Positions 25,373 to 34,758 of a stretch of DNA of 64,000 nucleotides are shown one piece after another. Location: positions 1-64,000 of the forward strand of contig NZ_JAPTNL010000017.1 of NCBI RefSeq assembly GCF_026891095.1, read 5' to 3'. Below the pieces are notes generated by a model that saw only the letters and a program-made list of their open reading frames with translations, was not told the DNA's origin and searched no databases. Every line of letters starts with the position of its first letter. The first letter of the stretch is position 1. The translations under genes and the position numbers were made by a program. This DNA is from Roseovarius salincola (GTDB lineage: Bacteria > Pseudomonadota > Alphaproteobacteria > Rhodobacterales > Rhodobacteraceae).

Positions 25373-25386
25373 ATTGACGAGTCAAT
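25373..25386. promoter_or_regulatory. Candidate BetI operator
   Basis: ATTGAC-GA-GTCAAT is a perfect palindrome in an AT-rich spacer, 44 bases before the betI start and about 240 bases upstream of the divergent binding-protein gene. It resembles BetI sites, which carry ATTGA-type arms. BetI represses bet genes when choline is absent, so autoregulation and perhaps control of the divergent transporter genes are likely. The TTGACG inside it could double as a -35. Confidence 0.6.
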
Positions 25387-25430
25387 TAAACACGAATAGG
25401 CCAGTCTGACAACAGCCAAGGGAGAAGACG

Positions 25431-26015
25431 TTGCCCAAGGTCGGAATGGAACCGATACGCCGCTCTGCACTGGTCGAGGCGACCATTCACGAGATCGGCG
25501 CCTGCGGCTCGCTGGATGTGACGGTCAGCCAGATCGCACGCCGCGCGGGCATGTCGAGCGCCCTCGCGCATCACTATTTCGGCTCGAAAGAACAGATTTT
25601 CGCCGCCGCGATGCGCCATATCCTGACGATCTACGGGGCCGAAGTGCGCGGCGCGCTGGTCATGGCGACCACCCCGCGCGCCCGAATCGAGGCCGTGATC
25701 CGCGCCAGTTTCGGCCCCGCGCAGTTTCGCACCGAGATGGTCTCGGCCTGGCTCAACTTCTACGTACAGGCGCAGAAATCCGACGAGGCGCGCCGCCTGC
25801 TGCATATCTACCAGCACCGTTTGCGCTCCAATCTGCATCACGCGATTCGCCAGATCGCGCCGCGTCAGGCGGGGGTGCTGACACGCGGTCTCGCGGCGAT
25901 GATCGACGGGCTCTACATCCGCCAGGCCCTGCGCGCCGAACCGCTGGAACCCGAGCGCGCCATCGACGTGCTGCTTCACTACCTTGACACCACATTGGAG
26001 GCCGAGACGCGATGA
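25431..26015 (+). CDS. betI: TetR-family choline-responsive repressor BetI
   Basis: 194 residues, the normal BetI length. The N-terminal helix-turn-helix (about 25-60, VSQIARRAGMSSALAHHYFGSKEQIF) matches BetI closely, as does MVSAWLNFYVQAQKSDEARRLL in the ligand domain. It represses the bet operon and is released by choline. The start is TTG 25431, preceded by GGAGAA; no ATG fits the family N-terminus (MPKVGMEPIRR). Its stop overlaps betC by four bases. A palindrome just upstream is its probable operator. Confidence 0.93.
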   Translation: MPKVGMEPIRRSALVEATIHEIGACGSLDVTVSQIARRAGMSSALAHHYFGSKEQIFAAAMRHILTIYGAEVRGALVMATTPRARIEAVIRASFGPAQFRTEMVSAWLNFYVQAQKSDEARRLLHIYQHRLRSNLHHAIRQIAPRQAGVLTRGLAAMIDGLYIRQALRAEPLEPERAIDVLLHYLDTTLEAETR

Positions 26016-27529
26016 CCAAGACGCCCAATATCCTGATCCTGATGGTCGACCAGCTCAATGGCACGCTGTTTTCCGACGGGCCGGCGGAATGGCTGCATGC
26101 GCCCAACCTGCGCGCGCTGGCGCAACGCTCGACCCGCTTTGCCAATGCCTATACCGCCAGCCCGCTTTGCGCGCCGGGGCGGGCCAGCTACATGTCGGGG
26201 CTGCTGCCCTCGCGCAGCCGGGTTTATGACAATGCCGCGGAATTCAGCGCCGATATCCCAACCTATGCGCATCACCTGCGCCGCGCGGGCTATCAGACCT
26301 GCCTGTCGGGCAAGATGCATTTCGTCGGCCCCGACCAGTTGCACGGGTTCGAAGAACGCCTGACCACCGATATCTACCCCGCCGATTTCGGCTGGACGCC
26401 GGATTACCGCAAGCCCGGCGAGCGGATCGACTGGTGGTATCACAACCTCGGTTCGGTGACCGGCGCCGGGGTGGCAGAAATTTCCAACCAGATGGAATAT
26501 GACGACGAGGTCGCCTATAACGCCACCCGCAAGATCTATGACCTGGGGCGCGGCCATGACGCGCGGCCCTGGTGCCTGACGGTCAGCTTCACCCATCCCC
26601 ACGACCCCTATGTGGCGCGGCGCAGATACTGGGATCTCTACGAGGATTGCGCGCATCTGGAACCCGAGGTTCCGGCGATGGCCTATGAGGATCACGACCC
26701 TCACTCGAAACGCATCTTCGACGCGAATGACTGGCGCGCCTTCGACATCACGCCCGAACACATCCGCCGCGCGCGCCGCGCCTATTTCGCCAATATCTCC
26801 TATCTCGACGACAAGATCGGGCAGATCATGGAGGCGCTCGCGGGCACCCGCCAAGAGGAGGACACGATCGTGCTCTTCGTGTCGGATCATGGCGACATGC
26901 TGGGCGAGCGGGGCCTGTGGTTCAAGATGTCCTTCTATGAGGGCTCGTCGCGGGTGCCGCTGATGATCGCCGCGCCGGGAATGGCGCCGGGGCTGGTGCG
27001 CGATCCGGTCAGCAATATCGACGTCTGCCCCACCCTTTGCGATCTCGCGGGCGTCTCGATGGACGAGGTCGCGCCCTGGACCGAAGGGCAATCGCTTGTC
27101 CCCCTCGGACAGGGGGCCGCGCGCAGCGCGCCGGTGGCGATGGAATACGCCGCCGAGGCCTCTTACGCGCCGCTGATCTGCCTGCGCGAGGGGCGCTGGA
27201 AATTCACCCGCTGCGCGCTTGATCCCGATCAGCTTTTCGATCTCGAGGCCGACCCGCATGAGCTGAACGATCTGGCGGCGGACCCGGCCCATGCCGAAAC
27301 GCTGGCGCATTTCGACGCGATCGCGCGCGCGCGCTGGGATCTCGATGCCTTCGACGCCCAGGTGCGCGAAAGCCAGGCGCGCCGCTGGGTGGTCTACGAG
27401 GCGCTGCGCAAGGGGGGCTATTACCCCTGGGACTACCAGCCGCTGCAAAAGGCCAGCGAACGCTACATGCGCAACCACATGGATCTCAACATGGTCGAGG
27501 AAAACCAGCGGTTCCCGCGCGGGGAATAA
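26012..27529 (+). CDS. betC: Choline-sulfatase
   Basis: 505 residues. It hydrolyses choline-O-sulfate to choline and sulfate, feeding the betB/betA pathway. The sulfatase signature CAPGRAS (C53-x-P-x-R) supplies the cysteine converted to formylglycine; metal-site residues appear in ILMVDQLNG near the N-terminus and in FVSDHGDMLGE. The C-terminal MDLNMVEENQRFPR segment is typical of BetC. It overlaps betI by four bases (ATGA), showing the choline-sulfate branch is under BetI control. No signal peptide is present, so hydrolysis is cytoplasmic and implies uptake of choline-O-sulfate. Confidence 0.95.
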   Translation: MTKTPNILILMVDQLNGTLFSDGPAEWLHAPNLRALAQRSTRFANAYTASPLCAPGRASYMSGLLPSRSRVYDNAAEFSADIPTYAHHLRRAGYQTCLSGKMHFVGPDQLHGFEERLTTDIYPADFGWTPDYRKPGERIDWWYHNLGSVTGAGVAEISNQMEYDDEVAYNATRKIYDLGRGHDARPWCLTVSFTHPHDPYVARRRYWDLYEDCAHLEPEVPAMAYEDHDPHSKRIFDANDWRAFDITPEHIRRARRAYFANISYLDDKIGQIMEALAGTRQEEDTIVLFVSDHGDMLGERGLWFKMSFYEGSSRVPLMIAAPGMAPGLVRDPVSNIDVCPTLCDLAGVSMDEVAPWTEGQSLVPLGQGAARSAPVAMEYAAEASYAPLICLREGRWKFTRCALDPDQLFDLEADPHELNDLAADPAHAETLAHFDAIARARWDLDAFDAQVRESQARRWVVYEALRKGGYYPWDYQPLQKASERYMRNHMDLNMVEENQRFPRGE

Positions 27530-27532
27530 CCG

Positions 27533-27555
27533 CTTCATCTTGCCCGAAATACTCC
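27533..27555 (-). repeat. Dispersed intergenic element, copy 2, inverted within the bet operon
   Basis: On the minus strand this reads GGAGTATTT-CG-GGCAAGATGAAG, differing from copy 1 at only one base of 23. It occupies the 39-base gap between betC and betB in the orientation opposite to those genes, ending 14 bases before the betB start. The lack of flanking hairpins distinguishes it from copies 1 and 3. Confidence 0.6.
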
Positions 27556-27568
27556 CGCCGGAGGCGAC

Positions 27569-29029
27569 ATGACCTATCCCACCCAACCCAAGGCCAGCCA
27601 TTTCGTGAATGGCCGCTACCTCGAAGATACCGCCGGTGCGGCGATGGACGTGATCTGCCCCGCCACCAGCGAGGTGATCGCGACCCTCCACGAGGCCACG
27701 CCCGACGTGATCGACCAGGCGCTGACAGGCGCGCAGGCCGCGCAGGTGGAATGGGCGCGCCTTTCGGGGATGGAGCGCGGCCGGGTGCTGCGCCGTGCCG
27801 CCGATATCATGCGCGTGCGCAACCGCGACCTCTCGGTGCTTGAAACCCGCGACACCGGCAAGCCCTTGCAGGAAACGCTGGTCGCCGACGCGACCAGCGG
27901 CGCCGATGCGCTGGAATATTTCGGCGGGCTGGCGGGCAGCCTGACCGGCGAGCATGTGATGCTTCCGGGCGGTGACTGGGGCTATGCGATCCGCGAGCCG
28001 CTGGGTGTCTGCGTGGGGCTGGGGGCCTGGAACTATCCCACCCAGATCGCCTGCTGGAAGGCCGCCCCGGCACTGGCCTGCGGCAATGCGATGGTGTTCA
28101 AACCATCTGAAACCACGCCGCTTTCGGCGCTGAAGCTGGCCGAGATCCTGCTTGAGGCGGGCGCGCCCGCGGGCCTTTTCAACGTGGTGCAGGGGGCGGG
28201 CGATGTCGGCGGGCCGCTGGTCGGGGATGCGCGTGTCGCCAAGGTCTCGCTGACCGGCTCGGCGGCGACCGGGCGCAAGGTCTATGCCGCGGCGGCAGCG
28301 GGGATGAAGCACGTCACCATGGAGCTTGGCGGCAAGTCGCCGCTGATCGTGTTCGACGATGCCAGCATCGAGGATGCGGTTTCGGGCGCGATCCTGGGCA
28401 ATTTCTATTCCTCGGGACAGGTCTGTTCCAACGGCACGCGGGTCTTTGTGCATCGCAGCGTTGCCGCCGAGTTCCTTGAGCGCCTGAGCGCGCGCGTCGC
28501 CAATGCGGTGATCGGCGATCCCCTGGACGAGGCCACCAATTTCGGCCCGATGGTCAGCGAGGCGCAGTTGCGTATCGTCCTTGGCTATATCGAAAAGGGT
28601 CTCGCCGAAGGCGCGCGGCTGGTCTGCGGCGGCAAGCGGATCGACCGCCCCGGCGCGTGGATCGAACCCACTGTCTTTGCCGATGTGCGCGACGACATGA
28701 CCATCGCACGCGAAGAGATCTTCGGCCCGGTGCTGAGCGTGCTCGAATTCGACGACGAGGACGAGGTGATCGCCCGCGCCAATGCCAGCGAATACGGCCT
28801 GTCGGCGGGGGTCTACACGCGCGATCTGCAACGCGCTCACCGGGTGATCGGGCGGCTGCGCGCGGGCAGCTGTTTCATCAATTCCTACAATGATGCGCCG
28901 GTCGAACTGCCCTTCGGCGGGGTCAAGGCCTCGGGCGTGGGGCGCGAGAATTCCAAGGCCGCCATCGCGCATTATTCACAGCTCAAATCCGTCTATGTGC
29001 GCATGGGCGAAACCGAAGCGCCGTTTTGA
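27569..29029 (+). CDS. betB: Betaine-aldehyde dehydrogenase
   Basis: 486 residues of the NAD(P)-dependent aldehyde dehydrogenase superfamily. The general base E252 (MELGGKSP) and nucleophile C286 ([11 protein letters not shown]) are intact, with the nucleotide-site [13 protein letters not shown]. It oxidises betaine aldehyde to glycine betaine, the final osmoprotectant. ATG 27569 follows CGGAGG. Position between betC and betA confirms the assignment. Confidence 0.95.
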   Translation: MTYPTQPKASHFVNGRYLEDTAGAAMDVICPATSEVIATLHEATPDVIDQALTGAQAAQVEWARLSGMERGRVLRRAADIMRVRNRDLSVLETRDTGKPLQETLVADATSGADALEYFGGLAGSLTGEHVMLPGGDWGYAIREPLGVCVGLGAWNYPTQIACWKAAPALACGNAMVFKPSETTPLSALKLAEILLEAGAPAGLFNVVQGAGDVGGPLVGDARVAKVSLTGSAATGRKVYAAAAAGMKHVTMELGGKSPLIVFDDASIEDAVSGAILGNFYSSGQVCSNGTRVFVHRSVAAEFLERLSARVANAVIGDPLDEATNFGPMVSEAQLRIVLGYIEKGLAEGARLVCGGKRIDRPGAWIEPTVFADVRDDMTIAREEIFGPVLSVLEFDDEDEVIARANASEYGLSAGVYTRDLQRAHRVIGRLRAGSCFINSYNDAPVELPFGGVKASGVGRENSKAAIAHYSQLKSVYVRMGETEAPF

Positions 29030-29055
29030 ACCGCCGCGCCGGGAGGAAAACCGAT

Positions 29056-30714
29056 ATGGAAGCGGATTACGTCATTGTCGGAGCGGGCAGCGCGGGCTGC
29101 GCCATGGCCTATCGTCTGGCCGAGGCGGGCCGTTCGGTGCTGGTCATCGAACATGGCGGCACCGATGCGGGGCCGTTCATTCAGATGCCGGGGGCGCTTT
29201 CCTATCCGATGAACATGCGCCGCTATGACTGGGGCTATCGCACCGAACCCGAGCCCCATCTGGGGGGCCGGCGGCTGGCCTGTCCGCGCGGCAAGGTGAT
29301 CGGCGGCTCGAGCAGCATCAACGGCATGGTCTATGTGCGCGGCCATGCCCGCGATTTCGACCATTGGCGCGACCAGGGCGCCAGGGGCTGGGGCTATGCC
29401 GATGTGCTGCCCTATTTCAAGCGCATGGAAAACTGGCATGACGGCGGGCATGGCGGCGATCCGGAATGGCGCGGCCATGACGGGCCGCTGCATGTCGCGC
29501 GCGGCAAGATGGCCAACCCGCTGACGCGGGCTTTTGTCGCGGCAGGCGGTCAGGCGGGATACCGGCTGACCGATGATTACAACGGCGAACAGCAAGAGGG
29601 CTTCGGCCCGTTCGAGATGACGGTCTGGCAGGGGCGGCGCTGGTCGGCGGCGAATGCCTATCTGCGCCCCGCCCTGAAGCGCGGAAATTGCGATCTGCTG
29701 CGCGCGCTGGTGCGCAAGGTGGTGATCGAGGAGGGCCGCGCCGTGGGCGTCGAAATCCTGCGCAAGGGCCAGCGCGAGGTGGTGCGCGCGCGCGCCGAGG
29801 TGATCCTTGCGGCCTCGTCGATCAACTCGCCCAAGCTGTTGATGCTGTCGGGCATCGGCCCGGGTGCGCATCTGGCGGAGCATGGCATCGACGTGCTGGC
29901 CGATCGCCCCGGCGTGGGCGCCAACCTGCAGGACCACCTGGAGCTTTACATCCAGATGGCCGCCAGCCAGCCGGTCAGCCTTTTCAAATACTGGAACCTC
30001 TGGGGCAAGGCGTGGGTCGGGGCGAACTGGCTGTTTCGCCGCCAGGGGCCGGGCGCGTCGAACCAGTTCGAAAGCTGCGGTTTCATTCGCTCCGCGCCGG
30101 GGGTGGAATATCCCGATGTGCAGTTCCATTTCCTGCCCATTGCCGTGCGCTATGACGGGCAGGCGGCGGCCGAGGGACATGGCTTCCAGGCGCATGTCGG
30201 CCCGATGCGCAGCGAATCGCGCGGCACGGTCAGCCTGCGCAGCGCCGATCCCGGCGACGATCCGGTGATCCGCTTCAACTACATGAGCAAAGACAGCGAC
30301 TGGCGTGATTTTCGCACCTGCATCCGCCTCACCCGCGAGATTTTCGCGCAGGACGCCTTCAAGCCCTTTTCGCGCCACGAGATCCAGCCTGGCGCGGCGG
30401 TGCAAAGCGATGACGAACTGGACGATTTCATCCGCGAACATGCCGAAAGCGCCTATCACCCCTGCGGTACCTGCCGGATGGGGCGGGCCGACGACCCCGG
30501 CGCGGTGGTTGACAGCGAGGCGCGTGTGATCGGGGTCGAGGGGCTGCGCGTCGCCGATAGCAGCATCTTTCCGCGCATCACCAACGGCAATCTCAACGCG
30601 CCCTCGATCATGGTCGGCGAAAAGGTGGCCGATCACCTGCTGGGCGCGACGCCGCTACCGCCCGAGAATGTGCAGCCCTGGATGCATCCCGACTGGCAGC
30701 TGGCACAACGCTGA
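29056..30714 (+). CDS. betA: Choline dehydrogenase (GMC oxidoreductase)
   Basis: 552 residues. The FAD-binding GAGSAG (9-14) and GMC signatures ([20 protein letters not shown], about 86-105) are present, and the C-terminal HPCGTCRMG carries the catalytic His of choline dehydrogenases. It oxidises choline to betaine aldehyde, probably linked to the respiratory chain at the membrane. The ATG at 29056 with GGGAGG upstream is preferred over a TTG at 29026 that overlaps the betB stop. It is the last gene of betICBA. Confidence 0.95.
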   Translation: MEADYVIVGAGSAGCAMAYRLAEAGRSVLVIEHGGTDAGPFIQMPGALSYPMNMRRYDWGYRTEPEPHLGGRRLACPRGKVIGGSSSINGMVYVRGHARDFDHWRDQGARGWGYADVLPYFKRMENWHDGGHGGDPEWRGHDGPLHVARGKMANPLTRAFVAAGGQAGYRLTDDYNGEQQEGFGPFEMTVWQGRRWSAANAYLRPALKRGNCDLLRALVRKVVIEEGRAVGVEILRKGQREVVRARAEVILAASSINSPKLLMLSGIGPGAHLAEHGIDVLADRPGVGANLQDHLELYIQMAASQPVSLFKYWNLWGKAWVGANWLFRRQGPGASNQFESCGFIRSAPGVEYPDVQFHFLPIAVRYDGQAAAEGHGFQAHVGPMRSESRGTVSLRSADPGDDPVIRFNYMSKDSDWRDFRTCIRLTREIFAQDAFKPFSRHEIQPGAAVQSDDELDDFIREHAESAYHPCGTCRMGRADDPGAVVDSEARVIGVEGLRVADSSIFPRITNGNLNAPSIMVGEKVADHLLGATPLPPENVQPWMHPDWQLAQR

Positions 30715-30749
30715 AACAGGTCAAAAAACAGCGCGGGCCGCGCGCGCCC

Positions 30750-30763
30750 TTGATCCGTATCAA
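30750..30763. promoter_or_regulatory. FNR/FnrL-type box upstream of the DUF465 gene
   Basis: TTGATCCGTATCAA matches the FNR consensus TTGAT-N4-ATCAA exactly. A -10-like TAGCCT (30786-30791) places the transcription start near 30798, so the box would be centred at about -41.5, the classic position for activation under low oxygen. The regulated gene would be the DUF465 gene at 30824. Confidence 0.7.
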
Positions 30764-30823
30764 GGCCGGCGGGATGCGCGGCCTCTAGCCTGTGTTGGCA
30801 CCATTGAAGAAGGAAACCGCGAC

Positions 30824-31060
30824 ATGTCACACACGCCCCACGAACTGCACGAGGAATTCCCCGACAAGGCCGAGGAAATCTCGCGCCTCAAGCAGAACAA
30901 CGCCCATTTCGCGCGCCTCGCCGATGAATATCACGAGCTCAACCGCAAGGTTCATCGCGCCGAAACCAATGTCGAGCCGGTCGAGGATCTGGCCGCGGTC
31001 GAGATGCGCAAGCAGCGCGCCGCGCTCAAGGACGAGATCTACCAGATGCTCTCGGCCTGA
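30824..31060 (+). CDS. DUF465 (YdcH-like) small coiled-coil protein
   Basis: 78 residues, highly charged and helical (ELHEEFPDKAEEISRLKQNN, then NRKVHRAETNVEPV), typical of the YdcH/DUF465 family of short cytoplasmic proteins of unknown role. ATG 30824 follows AAGGAAA. An exact FNR box lies 60 bases upstream, so expression is probably raised at low oxygen. A bidirectional hairpin terminator follows. Confidence 0.9.
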   Translation: MSHTPHELHEEFPDKAEEISRLKQNNAHFARLADEYHELNRKVHRAETNVEPVEDLAAVEMRKQRAALKDEIYQMLSA

Positions 31061-31084
31061 CCGGCCTCGCAACGGATCGCGGAT

Positions 31085-31119
31085 GCAAGGGGCGTGCGGA
31101 ACAATGGCGCGCCCCTTGC
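31085..31119. terminator. Hairpin terminator between convergent DUF465 and regulator genes
   Basis: GCAAGGGGCG (31085-31094) pairs perfectly with CGCCCCTTGC (31110-31119) across a 15-base loop. It lies 24 bases after the DUF465 stop and 19 bases after the stop of the convergent regulator gene, so it can serve both transcripts. The T-tract is weak (GTTT on the plus strand). Confidence 0.55.
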
Positions 31120-31138
31120 CGTTTCCGGCGCCCGGCCA

Positions 31139-32545
31139 TCAGCCGACCCGGTAAGGCAGCACGTCGCGCTCATCCGGCGTCACCTGCAGGCGCCGCTCCA
31201 GCGGCGGCACCGAACGCTGGTGACAGGCGGTGCGCTCGCAGATCCGGCAGGAAATGCCGATCGGCTCGAAGGCGCGGCTGTTGGTCAGGTCCAGATCGTC
31301 GGCATAGACCAGCGCGTCGGCGTGTTTCACCTCGCAGCCAAGCGCGATGGCAAAGCGGCGCACCGGCGCGCCGAAACTGCCGCCTGCCTTGCTGACATCG
31401 CGCGCAAGGCTGATATAGCGCACGCCGTCCGGGGTTTCGGCCAACTGGCGCAGGAACCGCCCCGGCGTCTCAAAGGCGCGATGCACATTCCATAGCGGGC
31501 AGGCACCGCCGAACCGCGCGAATTGCAGTCGCGTGGCGGAATGGCGCTTGGTGATGGTCCCGGCCTGATCCACCCGCACGAAGAAGAACGGAATCCCCTT
31601 GGCGCCGGGGCGTTGCAGGGTCGAAAGCCGGTGGCAGACCTGCTCGATCGAGGCCCCGAACCGGTTGGCGAGAATTTCCAGGTCGTGCCGGGTCTCCTGC
31701 GCGGCTTCAAGGAAGGTGCCGTAGGGCATCAGCGCCGCGCCCGCGAAATAATTGGCCAGCCCGATCTTGGCAATGGCACGCGCGGCGTCGGACTGGAACC
31801 GCGCCAGATCAAGCGTCGCCTCAAGCAGCTTGTCCTGGGTCAGCAGCGCCAGTTGCAGCAGCATCTGGAAGGTCCGCGTTTCGGGCGCGGAACGTGACGA
31901 AAGCGTCAGAACCCGGTTGTCGCGGTCGAAATGGCGCAGCTTGCCGCTGTCGCTTTGGGTGACGCTGATGCCGAGGCTCGCCAGCTTGTCGAGCGCGATG
32001 TCGCGCGCGCCGCGCGCCGCGCCCTGGCCGGCGGGGCGGGCAAAGCGTTCGGCGGCGTGATCGACCGCATCGATATAGTTGTCGCAGTAGTGAAAGAAGT
32101 CGCGCACCTCGTCCCAGGGGCTTGGCTGGGTGCGCGAATCCTCGCGCCCCAAAGCCTCGTCGAGGCTGGCCAGCCGCTCATGGGTCTGGCGATAGGCGCT
32201 GTGCAGTTCCAGAAAGGCGCGCGCCAGCGCCGGGGCGTTCGAGGCGGTCAGCCGCAGATCGGCCAGCGGCGGCGCATCGTCGCCAAAGACCGGGTCGGCC
32301 AGCGCCTCGCGCATGTCGCTGACCATGCGTTCGGCATCCCCGGTGCTGAGCTCGGTCACGTCAAAGCCGAATTCCTGCGCCAGCGCCAGCACAACGGTGG
32401 TGCTGACCGGGCGGTTGTTGTTCTCCATCTGGTTGAGATAGGGCAGCGAGATCCCCAGCTTGATCGCGAAATCCTTCTGGGTCAGGCCAAGGCGCTGGCG
32501 TGTCTCGCGCAGCTTGGCCCCGGCATAGAGTTTTTGCGTCGGCAT
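31139..32545 (-). CDS. ScfR/RamB-type short-chain fatty acyl-CoA responsive regulator
   Basis: 468 residues. The N-terminal helix-turn-helix of XRE type (about 9-63, RLGLTQKDFAIKLGISLPYL) is followed by an IrrE/ImmA-like middle region and a DUF2083-type C-terminus with the CRICERTACHQR cysteine motif. The family (ScfR, RamB, PrpC-linked regulators) controls acetate, propionate or glyoxylate-cycle genes in response to acyl-CoA. No target genes adjoin it here. ATG 32545 gives MPTQKLYAGAKLRETRQRLG, the family start. TTTGC repeats upstream may be an autoregulatory operator. Confidence 0.9.
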   Translation of the reverse strand: MPTQKLYAGAKLRETRQRLGLTQKDFAIKLGISLPYLNQMENNNRPVSTTVVLALAQEFGFDVTELSTGDAERMVSDMREALADPVFGDDAPPLADLRLTASNAPALARAFLELHSAYRQTHERLASLDEALGREDSRTQPSPWDEVRDFFHYCDNYIDAVDHAAERFARPAGQGAARGARDIALDKLASLGISVTQSDSGKLRHFDRDNRVLTLSSRSAPETRTFQMLLQLALLTQDKLLEATLDLARFQSDAARAIAKIGLANYFAGAALMPYGTFLEAAQETRHDLEILANRFGASIEQVCHRLSTLQRPGAKGIPFFFVRVDQAGTITKRHSATRLQFARFGGACPLWNVHRAFETPGRFLRQLAETPDGVRYISLARDVSKAGGSFGAPVRRFAIALGCEVKHADALVYADDLDLTNSRAFEPIGISCRICERTACHQRSVPPLERRLQVTPDERDVLPYRVG

Positions 32546-32560
32546 GGGCGGAATTCCGGC

Positions 32561-32598
32561 TTTGCAGGTTTGCGTTCGGGAAAGACTATGTTTGCAAA
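32561..32598 (-). promoter_or_regulatory. TTTGC-repeat region, candidate autoregulatory operator
   Basis: The promoter region of the ScfR-type gene contains TTTGCAGGTTTGCG (32561-32574) and the palindrome TTTGCAAA (32591-32598). RamB-family regulators are known to bind TTTGCAAA-type sites, so autoregulation is plausible. The spacing to the start (16-53 bases) fits repression. Confidence 0.4.
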
Positions 32599-32641
32599 TC
32601 CGGTTGCGCAAGCGGGCTGTGGCCGCGCCCGCCGCCCCAGT

Positions 32642-33133
32642 TCAGCGCAGCGGCGCAGGGTCGCACGGCCCGCCGTCAAAGCATTGCCGCACCTGCCTGA
32701 GCGTTTCGGGCGACGGTTCGGCAAAGCCGAAGCCGCCGCAGGGGTTGATCGTCAGGCGGTAGCCATCCGCGCGCTGCTCCAGAAAGGCCAGATAATCCGT
32801 CCCCGGCACCGCACCGGCGCACCAGGGGCCGAAACACTGGGCGTTGAGCGTGATCGCGCGGTCGAAATCCGTGACGAACCCGTCATGCGAAAGCGCCTTG
32901 CCCGTGAGCCGTGCGGGGATCAGCGTATCGGGCGGCACGTCCTGCTGGCGGCTCATGTCCACGCGGGGCAGGGCGGTTTCCTCGAAATCGAGCACCCCAT
33001 GCACCACGATATAGGTTTCTGCGGCGCGGGCGGCCTCGTCAAAGCTGCGCGCGATGTCATGGGGCAGGCAACTGAGCGCGAAGGCGGGCGCGCCAAGCCC
33101 TGCCAGCAAGGCGAATGCCAGCGCGCGGATCAC
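32642..33133 (-). CDS. Secreted cysteine-containing hypothetical protein
   Basis: 163 residues. A clear signal peptide ([19 protein letters not shown], cut near 19) is followed by a small soluble domain with six cysteines ([30 protein letters not shown]), suggesting disulfide bonds in the periplasm. I do not recognise a named family. Its start overlaps the rppH stop by four bases (33130-33133), so it is the distal gene of the rppH unit. Confidence 0.8.
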   Translation of the reverse strand: MIRALAFALLAGLGAPAFALSCLPHDIARSFDEAARAAETYIVVHGVLDFEETALPRVDMSRQQDVPPDTLIPARLTGKALSHDGFVTDFDRAITLNAQCFGPWCAGAVPGTDYLAFLEQRADGYRLTINPCGGFGFAEPSPETLRQVRQCFDGGPCDPAPLR

Positions 33134-33612
33134 AGCTTGTCCCCGAATTCGCCCAGCACCTGCTCATAGACGGCGCGTTTGAAGGGGACGATATTGGCCA
33201 CCAGATCGGCCGGGTCCATCCAGCGCCATTCCGAGAATTCGGGATGTTCGGTGGCGATGTTCACATCCCGGTCGCGCCCGAGAAAGCGCAAGAGGAACCA
33301 TTTCTGTTCCTGCCCGCGAAACCGTCCCTTCCAGATGCGCGGCACCAGGTCATGGGGCAGCTCATAGGGAACCCATTCGCTGGTCTCGGCCTCAATGCTG
33401 ACCAATTCGGGGGGCACGCCGGTTTCCTCCCGCAGTTCCCGCAGCGCCGCGTCGCGCGGGGTTTCGCCCTTGTCGATCCCGCCCTGGGGCATCTGCCATG
33501 CGGTCGTGTCACGGTCGATCCGCTGGCCGACAAAGACCTTGCCATCGGCATTGGCGAGCATCACGCCGACACAGGGGCGATAGGGCAGTCGGGCGATTTC
33601 GTCGGGGGTCAT
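33130..33612 (-). CDS. rppH: RNA pyrophosphohydrolase
   Basis: 160 residues, matching RppH/NudH, which removes pyrophosphate from mRNA 5' ends to trigger decay. The Nudix box [22 protein letters not shown] is complete, preceded by WQMPQGG and followed by the typical [20 protein letters not shown] 33612, with AAAGG ahead of it, gives the family start [19 protein letters not shown] 33633 is less likely. In relatives it sits next to ctpA; here two transport genes lie between them. Confidence 0.94.
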   Translation of the reverse strand: MTPDEIARLPYRPCVGVMLANADGKVFVGQRIDRDTTAWQMPQGGIDKGETPRDAALRELREETGVPPELVSIEAETSEWVPYELPHDLVPRIWKGRFRGQEQKWFLLRFLGRDRDVNIATEHPEFSEWRWMDPADLVANIVPFKRAVYEQVLGEFGDKL

Positions 33613-33675
33613 CGGCGCGGCCTTTGCGGGCAATCGGAGGGTCGGCGACAGTCTTGCGGCGGGGGGTTGCGAAGG

Positions 33676-34758
33676 TCAACCACCCTTGCCGTCCCGCCCC
33701 GCCTTCAGCCAGTCATCAAAGCGGCGCTGGCGCAGATCGCGTGTGTGGCTGTGCCACGGGCTGTCACTGATCAGGAAACGCGGCCCGTGCTGGGGCGCGT
33801 TGGGCAGGTGGTCGCGCATCGGAATGCCCTTGCCGGGCATCAGGCCGACCCGCTCCAGCGCGCTGTGCCTTGCGGGGCCATAGGGGATGCGCTCAGCGAG
33901 GCGCGCCATTACCTCGGGGCGGGCAGCAAAGCGCAGGAACCGTTCAGCCGCGCGCGGCTGGCCGGTGCTGGCGGGGATCGCCCAGACATCATAGCCGATC
34001 AGCCGGCCATCCCAGACGATACTTAGCTGCGCGCCCTCTTGCCGGGCGGCGAAGAAGCGCCCGTTATAGCCACTGGCCATCACCGCGCGACCGTCTTGCA
34101 GCATGTCGGCGGCCTCGCCCGCGCCCTCCCACCAGACGATGTGACCGCGCAGCGCATCAAGCCTTCGCAGCGCCAGCCGCAGGCCCCGGTCGGTGCTCAA
34201 GAGGTCATAGACCTGCGCGGGCGGCACCCCTTCGGCCAGCAGCGCCCATTCCAGGATGTCGTCGGGACTCTTGCGGATCGCGCGTTTGCCCGGAAACCGC
34301 GCAACATCGAAGAAATCCGCGATTTCCGTGGGCTTGACGCCGGGAAAGGCGCGGTCGTCATAGGCCATCACCGTGGCAAAGACATTCTGCGGCAAGGAAC
34401 AGGGGCGCAGCCGGGCGGGCGCGAAATCGGCGCGCGCGGCGCGCGGATCGTCAAGGATCGCGTCGTGGTCCAGCCGCCGCAAGAGACCCGCTTCGCAGGC
34501 GCCGATCGCCGCCGGTTCCAGCATGTCGATCACGTCCCAGCCCTCGGCGGAGGCGCGCCGCGTCAGCGTGGCGGGGTCGCCATCGTAACGCGCGACCCTG
34601 ACCGGAATGCCGGTGGCGCGGGTGAAGGGGGCGAAAACCGCTGCGCGCTGGGCGCGCTCATAAGCGCCGCCCCAGCTGACCACGGTCAGCGGCTCCTGGG
34701 CGCCGCCCGCACCGGCGCTCAGAAGGCAGATCAGCAAGGCCAGTTCAAAGCACCGCAT
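33676..34758 (-). CDS. PotD-like extracellular solute-binding protein (orphan)
   Basis: 360 residues with a signal peptide (MRCFELALLICLLSAGAGGAQ, about 1-20) and a family 1 binding fold: LTVVSWGGAYERAQRAAVFA, WDVIDMLEPAAIGACEAG and GYDVWAIPASTGQPRAAERFL. The nearest known type binds polyamines or similar small solutes in the periplasm. No permease or ATPase gene adjoins it. Its start overlaps the stop of the ClC gene by 14 bases, so the two are co-transcribed. Confidence 0.85.
   Translation of the reverse strand: MRCFELALLICLLSAGAGGAQEPLTVVSWGGAYERAQRAAVFAPFTRATGIPVRVARYDGDPATLTRRASAEGWDVIDMLEPAAIGACEAGLLRRLDHDAILDDPRAARADFAPARLRPCSLPQNVFATVMAYDDRAFPGVKPTEIADFFDVARFPGKRAIRKSPDDILEWALLAEGVPPAQVYDLLSTDRGLRLALRRLDALRGHIVWWEGAGEAADMLQDGRAVMASGYNGRFFAARQEGAQLSIVWDGRLIGYDVWAIPASTGQPRAAERFLRFAARPEVMARLAERIPYGPARHSALERVGLMPGKGIPMRDHLPNAPQHGPRFLISDSPWHSHTRDLRQRRFDDWLKAGRDGKGG

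Noticed and set aside
25979..28972. 997-codon minus-strand frame opposite betC and betB
   Set aside because: Its only support is length. The opposite strand encodes two clear enzymes with full catalytic motifs.
30724..30743. GCGCG-GGC-CGCGC hairpin followed by TGTTTTTTG on the minus strand
   Set aside because: It looks like a terminator, but no minus-strand gene lies upstream of it before the terminator at 31085. It could stop read-through from the regulator gene, but a 5-base stem is weak.
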